DNA of 64,000 nucleotides from Epiperipatus broadwayi (lineage: Eukaryota > Onychophora > Udeonychophora > Euonychophora > Peripatidae). Positions within the stretch are counted from its first letter, which is position 1. The number at the start of each line of letters is the position of its first letter. The notes under the pieces are model-generated. The model saw only the letters and a list, made by a program, of their open reading frames with translations. It searched no databases and was not told where the DNA came from. Position numbers and translations under genes: made by a program. The DNA lies in assembly GCA_028023455.1 (NCBI GenBank), contig JAQFVV010006221.1, positions 10,273,011 through 10,337,010 on the forward strand, given 5' to 3'. Below are positions 35,395 through 47,304 of this stretch, in pieces.

Positions 35395-36005
35395 ATTAGA
35401 AGATCGATTATGATGAGTTAGAAGAAGTTAACAGTTACAAATACCTTGGTCATATTATTAATACAGATGGAAATCATAGAATTAAACTTGGTTGGAGTGC
35501 TTTTGGTAGAAGTAACTTGATACTAAAAGGAAATATGCCTATGAGTTTGAAAATGAAGGTTTTTAATAAATGTGTTTTACCAGTTCTTACTTATGGATTT
35601 GAGACTTGGATACTTAATAGAAGAGCAAACCAAAGACTTTAGATCACTCAAAGAAGTATGGAGAGATGCATGTTGGGAGTAACAAGAAGAGATCGAAAAC
35701 ACAATATATGGGTAAGAGAACAAACAGGTGTTACTGACCTCATTGAAAAAATTAAAAGACTGAAATGGAATTGGGCTGGACATATTTCTAGAAAAGATGA
35801 TAATAAATGGACAATTGAAAACTTAAACTGGATTCCAAAAGATTGTAAAAGACCCAAAAAGAGACCACATGTGAGATGGATGGATGAAATAAGAAAGTGT
35901 GCAGGGGTGATGTGGAGAAGAGAAGCTAAAGATCAGAGAAGATGGATTGAACTTGGAGAGACCTTCATCCTGCAGTGGATTGATAATGGTTGATGATGAT
36001 GATGA
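35395..36005 (+). pseudogene. RTE-like LINE 3' end, best-preserved copy
   Basis: This is the C-terminal region of a non-LTR reverse transcriptase. YKYLGHIINTDG begins about 35436, then a block around LPVLTYGFETW (near 35575-35610). From 35658 a 111-codon frame runs through MERCMLGVTRRDRKHN, TDLIEKIKRLKWNWAGHISR, KRPKKRPHVRWMDEI and the end FILQWIDNG. A stop and an in-frame TAG near 35640 break it. It ends in a TGATGATGATGATGA tail, the microsatellite-type 3' end common in this LINE group. The catalytic core and endonuclease are missing through 5' truncation. Confidence 0.85.
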
Positions 36006-36229
36006 CTTACTATTCATACTAAATTTCAATAGTTATTAAACATAATTGTTAAATTATACTTTCAGGATTATCATAGTACTGGAGAATGTCATTATTTTCT
36101 AAAGTAAGATACAGATACAAATAAAGTAATTTTTGGATCCATTATAAAGGAATCATGACTATTTGTCTGATGATGATTTGTTTAATGATTTGATTGAAAA
36201 CATGTGGCATTAATAATATATTAAATGTG

Positions 36230-36775
36230 GAGTTTCAGAACCTGTATAAAAATTGAAGTTCAAGAATTAAAAGAATATTTTAAAATAGTTGATAAATTAA
36301 AACTCAGAATTATACATCTTTATTTGATGCTATGAAAGCAACATATGGTCATGAAAAATTATATCATAATTCTATTAATACAATTGGTGATGTTCTTTAA
36401 TATGATGATAATATTTTGAACAGATGGAAGTTATTTTTTGATAGTCTTTTAAATAATAGTACAAGAATTAAGATAACTTTTAATTTATAAATTTTGATAA
36501 AGATATTCAATTTTGTGAGATTAAAAATGAAAAGACTGTAAATCCTTATGAAATACCTGAAAATGTTATGGTGATATGTTAGCTTAAAAATTGGAATTTT
36601 TTTTTAGATATATATGAACTCATAAAATTATATTGCCCGATCTTAAAAATACTTATATTATTCCATTTATAAAAAAAAAAAAATAAAGCTGATAGATAAG
36701 ACTATAATAATTATCATAGACTATCATTATTATCCATTATAGTAATACTTTTCATACCATTTCCAACCTTCTTAT
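36230..36775 (+). pseudogene. Upstream reverse-transcriptase fragment of the same LINE type
   Basis: Broken frames show LFDAMKATYGHEKLYHNS near 36320-36380, ILNRWKLFFDSLLNN at about 36412-36460 (the linker before the reverse transcriptase, usual form ILxRWKEHFExLLN) and LKNTYIIPFIKKKNKAD at about 36645-36695. A weak NNYxxLSLLS follows (36700-36730). These precede the catalytic domain in RTE-like LINEs, so the piece complements but does not join the 3' end at 35395-36005. It is a second, separately truncated insertion or a rearranged one. Confidence 0.55.
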
Positions 36776-36800
36776 GCACTTAACAATACTATTTTTACAC

Positions 36801-36860
36801 CAAAACTTTACTCTTACAGTTTCAACTGTCTTGCAGTCATCATCAGAGCTACAATATCCA
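36801..36860 (-). ncRNA. Second hammerhead-like motif, different family
   Basis: The minus strand reads CUGAUGA (36840-36846), a 5-bp stem II (GACUG/CAGUU with loop CAAGA) and GAAA (36820-36823). A 3-bp stem III (ACU/AGU, loop GUAAG) follows, and then GUA as cleavage triplet. The flanking stem I pairing (AGCU upstream against AAGUUU downstream) is poor, so it is probably inactive. The TGTAGCTCTGATGATGACTG word resembles hammerheads known in Penelope-like terminal repeats, from memory. Confidence 0.45.
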
Positions 36861-36930
36861 GATATATAATCAAACAATTAATACATGTTATACATATATT
36901 TATATATATAATCAAAAATATACAACTTAA

Positions 36931-38545
36931 CCTGACCATTATAAATAATCATTTTTCATTTTATTATTTTAATTTTAACGAACCAATTCCTCAACTATCA
37001 AGCCAGCCATTTTTATACACTTTCCCTCCTATTGTTCACTTTTATACATTTTGCTTTTAATTTTTTAATTAAATGATTAATCTTACCTTTTTCTTTAGAT
37101 TAATCTATCTTATCGGCCAGGAATTTTCCAAAATTTAATTGCACTTCTGCAGATGAAATAGTTTTCAAAATATTACTTTTCATTAATTAATTTATTGTAA
37201 TTTTTACTTTGAATTATATTTTTATTTTAATTTACACTATATTTTGACGTTATATCATTTCTTTTATAACATTAATTCTTTCTTACAGTTAAAAAGAGGA
37301 GAGCTGGGTTCTGAAGATTAATTTACGTCAGATCCCCCCTCCCCCCCGAATAAAACTCTACTAATTAATCTGATTGCAATTTTAGTTTATTTTTTAAAAT
37401 TCTTTTCTTTCATTTATTTGTTTTTCTTTTTATTTCAACTAGAAACACACACATGTAACTCATATATATATATGAGAGCGTTACAATATATACTGTATAA
37501 TATAAAATGTATAAAGATTCTTGAATATTAAATTTTAAGGCAACACTGACATAAAAGAATAAATATAATACTTCTAAATTCTTATCAACAAACTTATAAG
37601 CAACTCAGTACAATAATTTCATTAATAAAAATAAAAGATTAATCAGTTATTTATTTTAAATATGCTTGAACAAAAATAGTTTTTGCTTTTTTTATTTATA
37701 ATTTGGTTCTTTATTTGGGTTAACTGGAAAATAATCTGATAAAATTATTTGAAAGGATAATTTTATATAATGGAAATTTTCTTTTAGATCTACTAAAAAA
37801 AGATCATTAGAAACTAAAATATTATAATAATAAAGTTAAGAAAGGATTAATAAAATGATTAAATTATCACTCTTTTGAAAATTAGTCAACATTTCAAGAA
37901 CATGGAAGCATAAATAATCTAAGTGGTAACAATATTTTTTTTATTTTAATAGTAAATTTAATATCCTTGAGATTTCAAAAGTAGTCAGTCAAGCAAGTAA
38001 ATTACTTTTCTAAAATTTTATATATAAATTTTAAAAAAGACTGTTTTTTTCACCCATTAAATCTTATAGGCAATTTAAGCTGGAAGACATATTTAAATGT
38101 GTACGCTATATATATATTATTAATTTTAAATCAATTATTAAAAAAAAAAGTTAAGGAAGAAATGACAAGTTATTTCTTTCTTTGAATGAGAAATAAAGAG
38201 TTCAACTTATTTTCAATATAAGTAAATATATTCTACTGCATAAGCAAATTATAGAATATGATTTTTTTTTTTTTTAATCTGTAAATAAATTTAATTAAAT
38301 GAAAAAACTTTCAAGTATAAAAATTAGAACATTTTTTAGAATAAAGTGGGAGGGAATAAGAATATTTAAATTATTTAAAATTTCGAAGCATTAATAAAAA
38401 TTAATAATGAAGGATATGCAATCCTCTGAGGAGCAAAATCAGATTTTCAGCAATGGAAAAGAAGTAAATGTAGAAAAAATACTATATTAGATGTCTAAAC
38501 AAAACTCCTATATTGCATTGACTATGAAAACTATATCAGCCAATA
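36931..38545. other. AT-rich non-coding stretch, nothing recognised
   Basis: A C-rich interruption (CCCCCCTCCCCCCCG) lies near 37336-37350. Otherwise AT-rich with short homopolymers and no credible frame or repeat. Confidence 0.4.
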
Positions 38546-38805
38546 AACATCACATGACCACCACCTCTTACGTTTGTGTATAACTGTTGTTAAAACAGGC
38601 AAAACTCACTACATGTATTACCACACCCAGCAAGCTAGAGTAATCAATGGATGCCAAAAGGCTTGTGCATAAAATCCCCATCTAGAGCCTACTCATCCAA
38701 TATCCCCAGACTAGTTTCTGGCTTGGGGCCTTCGTCGGGATTTTATGCACAAGCCTTTTGGCATCCATTGAGTACTCTAGCTTGTTGTGTGTGGCAAAAC
38801 TATAT
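38546..38805. mobile_element. Ribozyme-bearing repeat family, copy 2 (foldback form)
   Basis: The arms about 38628-38682 and 38738-38792 are inverted copies (GGATGCCAAAAGGCTTGTGC and complement). The central segment on the minus strand holds the hammerhead region: GAAA, CUAGUC and UGGGGA are intact (38703-38718), but the CUGAUGA box reads CGACGAA (38731-38737). The left outer part (CATCACATGACCACCACCTC, 38557 on) matches the flanks at 55508 and 60642. Confidence 0.75.
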
Positions 38806-41499
38806 CAGTATGATGGGACAGTTAATTTATTATTTAAAAAAAAACATATTAGTAGAAGAATCAGTTTTGTAAGTGGTGGCATTTATTTTAAAGTAATGAT
38901 GATAGAAAACTCAGAATTATAAAGGAATTGTTTTACTATTCCGAGCAAGATAACTTTACAAAAACAAAATAAGATTAAACAATACATTTTATTTTTCTTG
39001 ATAGATGAAGTCATCATTATCATTAGCCACTTTGCAATATTTCTCTATTTCTATGATCAATGTGTCATATACATATTTATAAATTCTATAAATTAATGAA
39101 TTTTTTAGTTGTTATTTCAAAATTCAACCAGTTGAAATTATTATTGCAGAACTTCAATAGTTCCATACCCTGTGTGGGATAAACTTAAGAGCTAATGGTT
39201 CTAGAATCAATTCCCATTGAACAAAATAAAAGAACTCCATTTGCTCCACTGAGTGGAATTGTTTGGAGTTAATTTATCAATTAGACACCCAACCCATTAT
39301 CATCTAATAATTTTAATCTATACATATGATAACCATATCAACCCAAGTACAGTCCACATTAGTCAGGATAAAATACTGCATAAATATATAAAAAAAAGAA
39401 AAAATGTATAACTCCTTTATTATGTGCCATTGAAATGAACTATTTAAAGAAAATTGATTTATGTATTTGACAATATTATTTATTGTGTACTGCAAATGAC
39501 AATCTATGCATAAACATGTATATGTTATTAAAATTTGAACTACAACATGTGTGTGTATGCATGCATGTATTGTAAATAGAAGAAATTGATCGTGAAAAAA
39601 AAAGGAAAAAATTATTAATCCTTTTGCTCTATGCTAGCATTCTGATAGATTTCTTTGTTCTCATTTACATTAAGCTTTCAATTTTCACTTCTAATATTAA
39701 ACCATTATTATTTATCAGAATATAATAAATTTCATCTCATTTGATAGATTTTTTTTAATTAAATAAATGACAAAACATCACATTTGATTTTTGGAATTAT
39801 TTTAAAAATTTGATTTTAATCAAAACAAAAGGCTGCTTCATCATCAAATTTCAAGTGGAGCAGATTCAATTTGCAAAATGAATAAAATCTTCTTTGTTTG
39901 ATGTTTGTTTTAAAAATATGAACAAATTATTTTTAACATCTATTGAATCTATCAATTTATGCTATAAAAGTTTTAATTTTTTGCGATTTTTATGATATCA
40001 CTAAATGTTATAACAGACTTTTGAGTGATATCATTTCTAGACTTGTATTTTCTATTATATTTAAAAAATAAAACATTTCTATAAAACATAAATATGTAAT
40101 AATATATATTTTTAATTTCCAATAATTATCACCCAATTACTATACAAAAATGATCATAAACTTTCCAAAAAATCAAGATTTTAGACTATTGTAATATTTT
40201 TTTGAAGTAATCTTGTAAAGTTTGAGATCTCCAATCACATAATAGGCACTCATCAACATATACTTTGTAGATTCAGTTTTTCAATTATTCTGACATCTTT
40301 TGATTTTTTTGAAATTAAAATATTAGAAAAAATATATACATGAATTTTAAAACTGTAAAAAAATATGGTTCACAAAATTTCTCAGCAGAGGACAAAAAAC
40401 ACAAATACAATTTCTTGATTTCTGACTCAAGAATGTTTCATAATTAAAAACATAAATTAATTAACATTTTAATCATATTATATACTTATGCATAATATTA
40501 TCAACTATTTACTCTATAATATAAGAGTAGAAATATAATAATAAATGAGACTTCAAAAAAAAGCAAGATACTTTTGATCACAAGTCAATTTGCAAATTAA
40601 GTTTAAAATACATAGTTCATAAATTTTAAGGTATCTTTGAGATATTTTTGGTTTTACCTGTTCTGAATCAATTTATAAATAAAATCTTGTCAACTCCTAT
40701 AGTAAAGTGAATGGTTAATTTAAAGCCAAGATCAAAAATTATGAATTAATGATTTTGAGAAATTAAAAAGGTCGGCCAAGAATTTCCTCTTTTCTTTCAT
40801 TATAACATATTGTAATATTGTATATAAGTTTGATTCACCCAACATGTTTTTGAAGAGAAAAATGGGACATTTTGCTTAGGGGATCTTCCTGAGATGTTTG
40901 AATGGTCTATATTATGGTTCAGTGCTGGTAAGTAAGACTGATCTATATTAGAGTTTGATTGCGGATAAGTGATAAAAACATATGTGAATGGTCTACATTA
41001 TGGCTTGATTAATACAAAATGATGTAGATGGGGTAAAAAGATAGCAGAGAGTTATAAAAAGGGGTCATTCAAAATTCAGGGAGGCAGTCATTCATTTTTG
41101 ATGTGGAGAATGCTATTTTGATTCCATATTGCAAGCTGTACATATTGAAATAGTCAGTGTGGGAGAAGAGCCTTTATAGCTAATTAAAATTGCAAGGCTT
41201 ATAGAAGAAGCTATGATAATGTTTTTCTCCAGTAGTGAACTATTCACCATGACAAGCTAAGCAACAAGTAGCACAACAGTTAGAAGACTCCAAGTAAATA
41301 AATCAAAGTCTGTGGAACTAGATTGCTGCAGCCACTAAGATGCCAATAAAGGAAAGAAAATGAACCATGCTACTAAATTGTGAAAAAATCTATTCATCAA
41401 GTGAAGTTATGAAGATGACTTTAATTATAAACAAAAAAAAACAATATTTGAATACCCATGAATTATGACTTTAAATATTTTTACCCGTAAGATATTTAA
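38806..41499. other. AT-rich non-coding stretch, nothing recognised
   Basis: No credible gene. At about 40880-41030 a TGAATGGTCTA(T/C)ATTATGG word occurs twice with a weaker third relative, suggesting an old tandem repeat. Confidence 0.4.
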
Positions 41500-41765
41500 A
41501 TTTACTATATTAAAAATGCCTTTGACTTAAAAGCTGAAAATAAGTCAGTCATTGTGAAATGTTATATTTTATATCTGCAGTTGGAACCACTAGTATAGAT
41601 TTAAAATGGAAAACACATTAACTGCCATGATATGTTTCATTTTATATCTGCATTTGGAATCATGATGTATAACTTTAAAAACTGAAAATGTATTAATTGT
41701 TGTGACACATTTCACTTTATATCTGCAGTTGGGAATCACTGGTATATAGATGGAACCAACTTAGG
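41500..41765 (+). repeat. Diverged tandem repeat, unit about 76 bp, 3-4 copies
   Basis: Unit boundaries are marked by TTATATCTGCAGTTGGAA-like words at about 41570, 41644 and 41718. Between them recur a CT..AAA..GAAAA block and GTGA(A/C)A(T/C)TTCA/TTTTATA. The copies are strongly diverged. Confidence 0.6.
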
Positions 41766-42262
41766 TATGTTCTTGTTTTGTTAATAAATTGTTAAATTAT
41801 TGTTTTATCAATTTATTTGTAAGTTTATAGCTCCATTAAAACATCATAATGTCAACGCACATATGATAGCTATGAATCACAACTCTGAGATAACGTGCGA
41901 ATCACTGGGGAATATGTTAGAGTTGGCACAGTAATAATTCGCAGTGATGGTGATAATCATTACTTCATTAGTATTCATTTTTTTATTGAAAACTAAAACA
42001 AATAAAATACTGTCAGGAGTACTTGTGATTATAAATCCCACTTATCATCATCACATTGGTTAGTATTATTATAAAAACTTTGTAATATTAACCATTCAGT
42101 ATATACAAACCAACTTATTCACAGATACATATAATAGGATATTATTATATTTATCATTATATATGTGCATGCCAATCATTGAATACCTTATATATATATT
42201 GTATGTATCAGGTTATGGGTTAAAAACCGTACTGTACTAGTTATTTACCATTACAATATATA

Positions 42263-42470
42263 TATAAACAATGAGGATTGACAATTCCTCAACAAGCTTT
42301 ATAATAAATGCTTAGCCAGAGAAAGCATTTAAAATATCTCTGTCAGGAACCCCCCCCCCCAACCCCTGACCATGGTTTCGTGGTTCCTGACAGAGATATT
42401 TTAAATGCTTTCTCTGGCTAAGCATTTATTATAACGCTTGTTGGGGAATTGGCAATCCTCATTGTTTATA
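42263..42470. mobile_element. Foldback with 88-bp arms and a poly-C loop
   Basis: The left arm 42263-42350 and right arm 42382-42470 are inverted copies with about five mismatches. Words include AGCATTTAAAATATCTCTGT and its complement. The 30-bp loop contains a run of about twelve C. Outer ends read ATAAACAATGAGGATTG and its complement. TTACAA occurs a few bases outside both ends but is not adjacent, so I do not call a target duplication. Confidence 0.8.
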
Positions 42471-42995
42471 ACTTACAAGCTTAAGAGAATAGGGTCATAT
42501 GATCTATGACTCTTATTTTGACTATTTATATATATATATATTTATTTGTATACAAACTAATATAATGTTTTTTTTATATTTAGTACTTTATATTACTAAA
42601 AAAATTTAGGTATTATAAATAGTAATTAATGAAACAGATATTTTAAATGTTGCTACTGAAAATATATTACTTATAATGTTTACATAATTAAAATATGATT
42701 AACCATCTAAATTTATTCATTAGATAAATAAGTAGTCATTAGAAGTTTGTTATAAATGAACGCGTCAGTGAGAAAATTTTATTTTAACAATTTACTGTAA
42801 CTGTAAGTTATCCATCAATAAAAAGCTTCTCACACTTATTTGTGTTATAAAAACATTTGATTAAAATTGGTTATTCCAGGGCGATGCTCAACAGATAAGA
42901 AAATTTAATATTAGACATAAATCTAATAGAACTTGTAATTCTAAACCATGGATTGACCCATCTTACACCCCTAGTATACATACAAAAATAATATT

Positions 42996-43033
42996 AAACC
43001 CGGGACAACTGCTTGTAAGGCAGCCGCCACCAG
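42996..43033 (-). mobile_element. 38-bp SINE fragment with target duplication
   Basis: Only the middle of the tRNA head is present: the minus strand contains GGCTGCCTTACAAGCAGTTG then TCCCGGGTTT. TAATATT flanks both sides (42989-42995 and 43034-43040). Neither A box, B box nor tail remains. Confidence 0.6.
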
Positions 43034-43040
43034 TAATATT

Positions 43041-43325
43041 GACTTTAGATGCCATTTATCATTACTCGTTAACAATTCAAAGATGAAATTATGTATGATG
43101 ATAAGGATCAATTGGTATAGACTCTGGATTGTCAAATTTACAATGTCAAATACTATAGAGAGACATGCAAACTTAAAATCTAGACTCACTCAGCATGATC
43201 CTCTATATAACAGAGATAAATGCATCAATGTTTATAGGTCAGTATTTGTAGACTATGAGAGAAAATCTAGTCATTTCTCTAAACTTGCTGACGCTAAAAT
43301 TACTTACTTAAATAGCAATAAATGA
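43041..43325 (+). other. Protein-like frame, unrecognised
   Basis: An 80-codon frame from ATG 43083 (open from about 43041) to TGA 43325. It includes MSNTIERHANLKSRLTQHDP, LYNRDKCINVYRSVFVDYER and ends KSSHFSKLADAKITYLNSNK. Composition is balanced and code-like, unlike most frames here. Upstream (42920-42975) a short KPWIDPSYTPS-like stretch in a related frame may be part of it, with the SINE fragment between. No family recognised. It may be a transposon fossil or an exon. Confidence 0.3.
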
Positions 43326-43749
43326 AAAAAAACCCGAATAAAAGAAACTTGACGTATAATTGATTCTAAGAACTCCATTCCTCACATCAAACACTAATCA
43401 TTTAATCTAATTACATAGCAACTACTAAGTCATTTTACACATGCAAATATACTAATCTATAGTAATCAGTGATTAGTTTGATGAATATATATGCACATGC
43501 AGATATGCGAATATATATGTTAAGGTTCACTATAGTCGTGCTTTGACAAAGATACACTGTATCAAAATTTTGGTTCAGCAAAATAACATGTTTTGTATCA
43601 AAGACACATTACCTTAACAGTTAATAATTGTCTACATACTCTGCTAGATATATTTTATTACATATTATCTATGATATGTACATATAATATAGTTTTAAAT
43701 ATAACTATATTGTTAATGCTGAACTTAATGTAAGTAGAAGCAATTTGAA

Positions 43750-44220
43750 TTCAGACTTTCAAGCTTCCTCCAGATATCTACTCCCTCTTATACAACTGAT
43801 ACACATGACCACATACACGTGAAAAAGATAAATGATCTCCAATATACGTATTTCGTACTAGTCATCCAGATGATCATCGCCCTCCCACACATATATAATC
43901 AGTGCTCAGTTTATATTAAGATAGCAATTCTTCAAACTTTAAATGGACAGGTTTAAATCTTCTCCATCCTTCAACTCTTTAGTCATTCATATCATTAAAA
44001 CTTTGATGATGGAATGCTCAAAGCCCTTGTTGATGCCAATATTATTGCCATATCCATGTTAACTTTAAGTGACTCTGCCCCCTCATGTAGGAACTTAATA
44101 TGTAAATTTAAATAAATAAATGAGTGCTGGTTCAACATGAAATACATATATTGGAGATCATTTATCTTATTTACAAGTATGTGGTCATGTGTATCAGTTG
44201 CATAAGATGGCATGGGTAGC
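43750..44220. repeat. Dispersed repeat family, inverted-arm copy
   Basis: AGATAAATGATCTCCAATAT (43828-43847) and its complement near 44150 mark inverted arms. The interior matches 11905-12362 in reverse (CTCAGTTTATATTAAGATAG, TTCAACTCTTTAGTC, GATGGAATGCTCAAAG). Related plus-strand sequence follows at 44260-44670. Confidence 0.6.
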
Positions 44221-44259
44221 TATAGGGAGCTTTAAAATCTGAGTTTAAATTTCTTCTAA

Positions 44260-44670
44260 TTGCATTATGTTCAGTATAGACAATATACTTGTATTTAAAT
44301 ATTACTTATTCAGCTTGTATTATGTCCATCCCTCTTCTGTGTATTTAAATGGACATATTAGACTATGTGTGAGAAATCAGAGTGACTTAAGGTTGACATG
44401 GGTATGACAACATTGGGATCAACAAGGGCTTTGAATGTTCCATCATCAGATGAAGAGTGGAGATTTACCCTAATATAAACTGAGCACTGATTATATATAT
44501 ATGTGTGTGTGTGGGGGAGATGGTGATCTGGACTAAATGATGAGTGCTGCTTCAGCATGGGATATGTATATTGGTGATTATTTATCTTTTTTGCATGTAT
44601 GTGATCATATTATCGATTATATAAGATGGAGTAGATAGCTGTAGGGAGCTTGAAAGTCTGAGTTCAAATG
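44260..44670 (+). repeat. Dispersed repeat family, plus-strand copy
   Basis: It aligns with 11905-12362: GGTTGACATGGGTATGACAA, TGTTCCATCATCAGATGAAG, GAGATGGTGATCTGGAC, then GATATGTATATTGGTGATTA and a GAT-GGAG-AGATAGCTG end. No coding potential. Confidence 0.65.
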
Positions 44671-45157
44671 CCTTATGTAATATAATTTATATATATTATG
44701 TAAATATATGCTATATGCATACACATTAAAAATCAAATTAGTATAAAACAAGCGCAATAAATTCATAAGCTTGATCTATTTTTTTAATCTTAGTTTCAAT
44801 AGTTATATTGAATTCATAATAATGATGTGAATAATCAGCTGAAATTAATGATGCAAAAGGATTTTTTTATTATTTATATTAGAAAAGTTCTTTGTTTCTA
44901 ATGTACTGGATTTAGAATTTGATAGCTGATTTTACATTTTATCCTCAGAAGATATAAACTTTAGTAAACATTAATTTCTGATATGAGATAAACATTTTTA
45001 GTAACAGTAAATTATTAGTTTTATTGTTTTAATTACTGCTTTAAAATATTTTTGCATCTATACATAATAAACATATATAAAAGTATATATATACAAAATT
45101 ATAGATAATAAAATTAATATTTACATTAAAAATGTATAATATATAAAAATAATTATA
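44671..45157. other. AT-rich non-coding stretch, nothing recognised
   Basis: Plain AT-rich sequence between two repeat elements. Confidence 0.4.
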
Positions 45158-45396
45158 ACCATTAGAAACCACCAGTAACCACATAAACATTCACAATAAG
45201 GATAGTAATCAATATTTCTCACTGCTGTCAAGGCAACCTTCTCACCATTTAATAGCAAGAATGGAAATCCATTCTTACTAATGGTCCATTGAATATATAT
45301 GATCACTTAAAGATTGCAACTTGACTACAGAGTATGAAATATTGATACAATGAAGTTCAAATGAACCTCTTTAAACATGAAATAAACATATATTCA

Positions 45397-45429
<33 letters not shown>

Positions 45430-45560
45430 GGACCATTGGTAAGAATGGATTTCCATTTTTGCTATTAAAAGGTGAGAAAGTTGCCTTGACAGCAGTGAGA
45501 AATATTGATTACTATCCTTATTGTGAATGTTTATGTGGTTACTGGTGTTTTCTAATGGTT
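45158..45560. mobile_element. Foldback with arms of about 139 bp
   Basis: The left arm 45158-45296 and right arm 45423-45560 are inverted and nearly identical (for example TTGACAGCAGTGAGAAATAT on the right, complement on the left). The loop of about 125 bp ends in a (TA)n run (45396-45424). The inner arm resembles that of 5160-5509. Confidence 0.8.
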
Positions 45561-45570
45561 ACTAATTATC

Positions 45571-45650
45571 CCAATTAGCTTCAGGCATTATTTTACTTAT
45601 ATATATATATATTAGCTTCAGGCATTATTTTACTTATATATATATATAAT
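45571..45650 (+). repeat. Two-copy tandem repeat, unit about 37 bp
   Basis: TTAGCTTCAGGCATTATTTT followed by ACTTATATATATATA occurs twice in direct succession (about 45576-45612 and 45613-45650). Confidence 0.75.
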
Positions 45651-45889
45651 AAAAGATGTGTTTATTTAAAAATACAGCAAACTTTAGGTGCAATAAAAAA
45701 GAAAGACTTATATAGTGAAAGGGTAAAAGATCTATAATTGCTATCTGATTGTGATGTTTGTAATTGCATCATCCAACATTTGCAATATATTTTTTTTATT
45801 AATTTCTACTTTCTTTTATTTGATATTTTTTTGAATCATGATATCTGGAACTGCAATAGAGATATAGCCAATATAGGCAGTCTATTGTA

Positions 45890-47115
45890 TAGATATATAG
45901 GGTACTTTGGTATTATTCCTGCTATGATGTATTACTCCAGTGATGTTTTAATCTGGTAATAATTATTTAAAGTTTCCATTTGTAATGTCATGCCATCCTA
46001 AAATCCTGGCATGACTAATCCATGTCAAATATATACACATATCAACTTTTCACATGTATACACATCACCAAGTTGTAAATTGTTGCTGACCTATATGATT
46101 TTGTGCTTTTTACTTTTAGTGATTTTGTGCTATTAAAATGGAGAGCTATATTCATTATGGAAAAATGAAAAAAACACTTTGTGATGCTACATAAAAGCAT
46201 ATAGATGTGAGTTTTTAATATGGTACCTTGGAGCTTTTATTTTGGTACTTTGTGCCATCAAAAACATCCTTCCCCCTCATGGCATAATATAGCACTTTGT
46301 GCCATCATAAAGACCCTGAACATGTAAATACCAAATTTCAAATAAATAAAAAAAACAAACTTTTATCTCTCACATCATTTAGAAGTAATATAGTTTATAT
46401 TTAAAAATACATTTACAAACTAAAATGTTATATATTTGTGATTTTATTTGTTAAAACTTTATATATGTTTTTTTTTTTAAAAAAAATTAAATATAAGGTT
46501 AAACTTACAGTTTCACATTTTTAGATAAAACTAAAGCTTTCTATCTTGCAGTTCATCTTTTTTTAAAGTTAAAAAAAATGTAGAGCTAAAACTTTGTTAC
46601 AAATCATCATTTAAAAAAGTTTAGAATTCTTATATATATATCATAATGAATATATCTCTCTATTATTGAAAATAAGATTTGTTTATTTTTTGGATTTCAA
46701 GTTGTGCATTATTACATATGCTTGGTGTTTATATAATGATAACATATAGTGCCATATTATGTTGGGAGGAGGAAGGATGGTTTTGATGGCACAAAGTTCA
46801 GTAATAAAAAGTCATTAAAATATAAAAACCTCACAATGTGTTTTTTCTTTGTCCGTAGAATATATCTATTCACTTTTTTTTTAGATTTGAAGTTTGGTAT
46901 TACATATGATATGATGTATTACTTTGGTGACATATTATTCTAAGTTTACAATAAGTTTAAAATAATACCACTTTGTAGATAAATTTTATCAATTAAGTTT
47001 GTCTGGACATACTTTAGAGGCATTATTTTAAATATATCACAAAGTTAGAATAATATGTCACCAGAGTGATATATCATAGCAGGCATAATGCCAAAGTACC
47101 ATAAATAGTAATTTG
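45890..47115. repeat. Large diverged inverted-repeat region
   Basis: GGTACTTTGG.ATTAT.CCTGC near 45900 recurs inverted near 47075-47105. GTGCCATCAAAAACATCCTT (46252-46271), with TGGCATAATAT..CAC just after it, recurs inverted at about 46749-46797. A further copy of the GATGTATTACT..GGTGA.ATATTATTCT word lies in direct orientation at about 46911-46942. The arms are interrupted by unrelated AT-rich DNA. It reads as an old foldback of about 1.2 kb or two nested ones. The frames 45738-45959 and 46749-46943 lie inside the repeats and share sequence, so I do not treat them as genes. Confidence 0.55.
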
Positions 47116-47210
47116 ACAATGAATATTCTATAATTTGTTAACTTTCTAATCATTTCTATTTTTGTGATAATGAAACTGTGTCCACTTGATCCTCACTGTC
47201 TTCTGCCTTT

Positions 47211-47257
47211 TCATCATCATCATCATCATCATCATCATTATTATTATTATTATTATT

Positions 47258-47303
<46 letters not shown>
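47211..47303 (+). repeat. Compound trinucleotide microsatellite
   Basis: (CAT)n, then (TTA)n, then (TGA)n in direct succession. CAT and TGA blocks are reverse complements apart from phase, so it can fold. The apparent His-Tyr-Asp-rich frame across it (47164-47352) is an artefact. Confidence 0.95.

Positions 47304-47304
<1 letters not shown>

Noticed and set aside
35577-36029. Minus-strand frames over the RTE-like LINE (also 60004-60297)
   Set aside because: Antisense shadows of the plus-strand reverse-transcriptase frame.
36160-36210. Additional hammerhead (CTGATGATG followed by GAAAAC)
   Set aside because: The intervening 22 bases do not form stem II.
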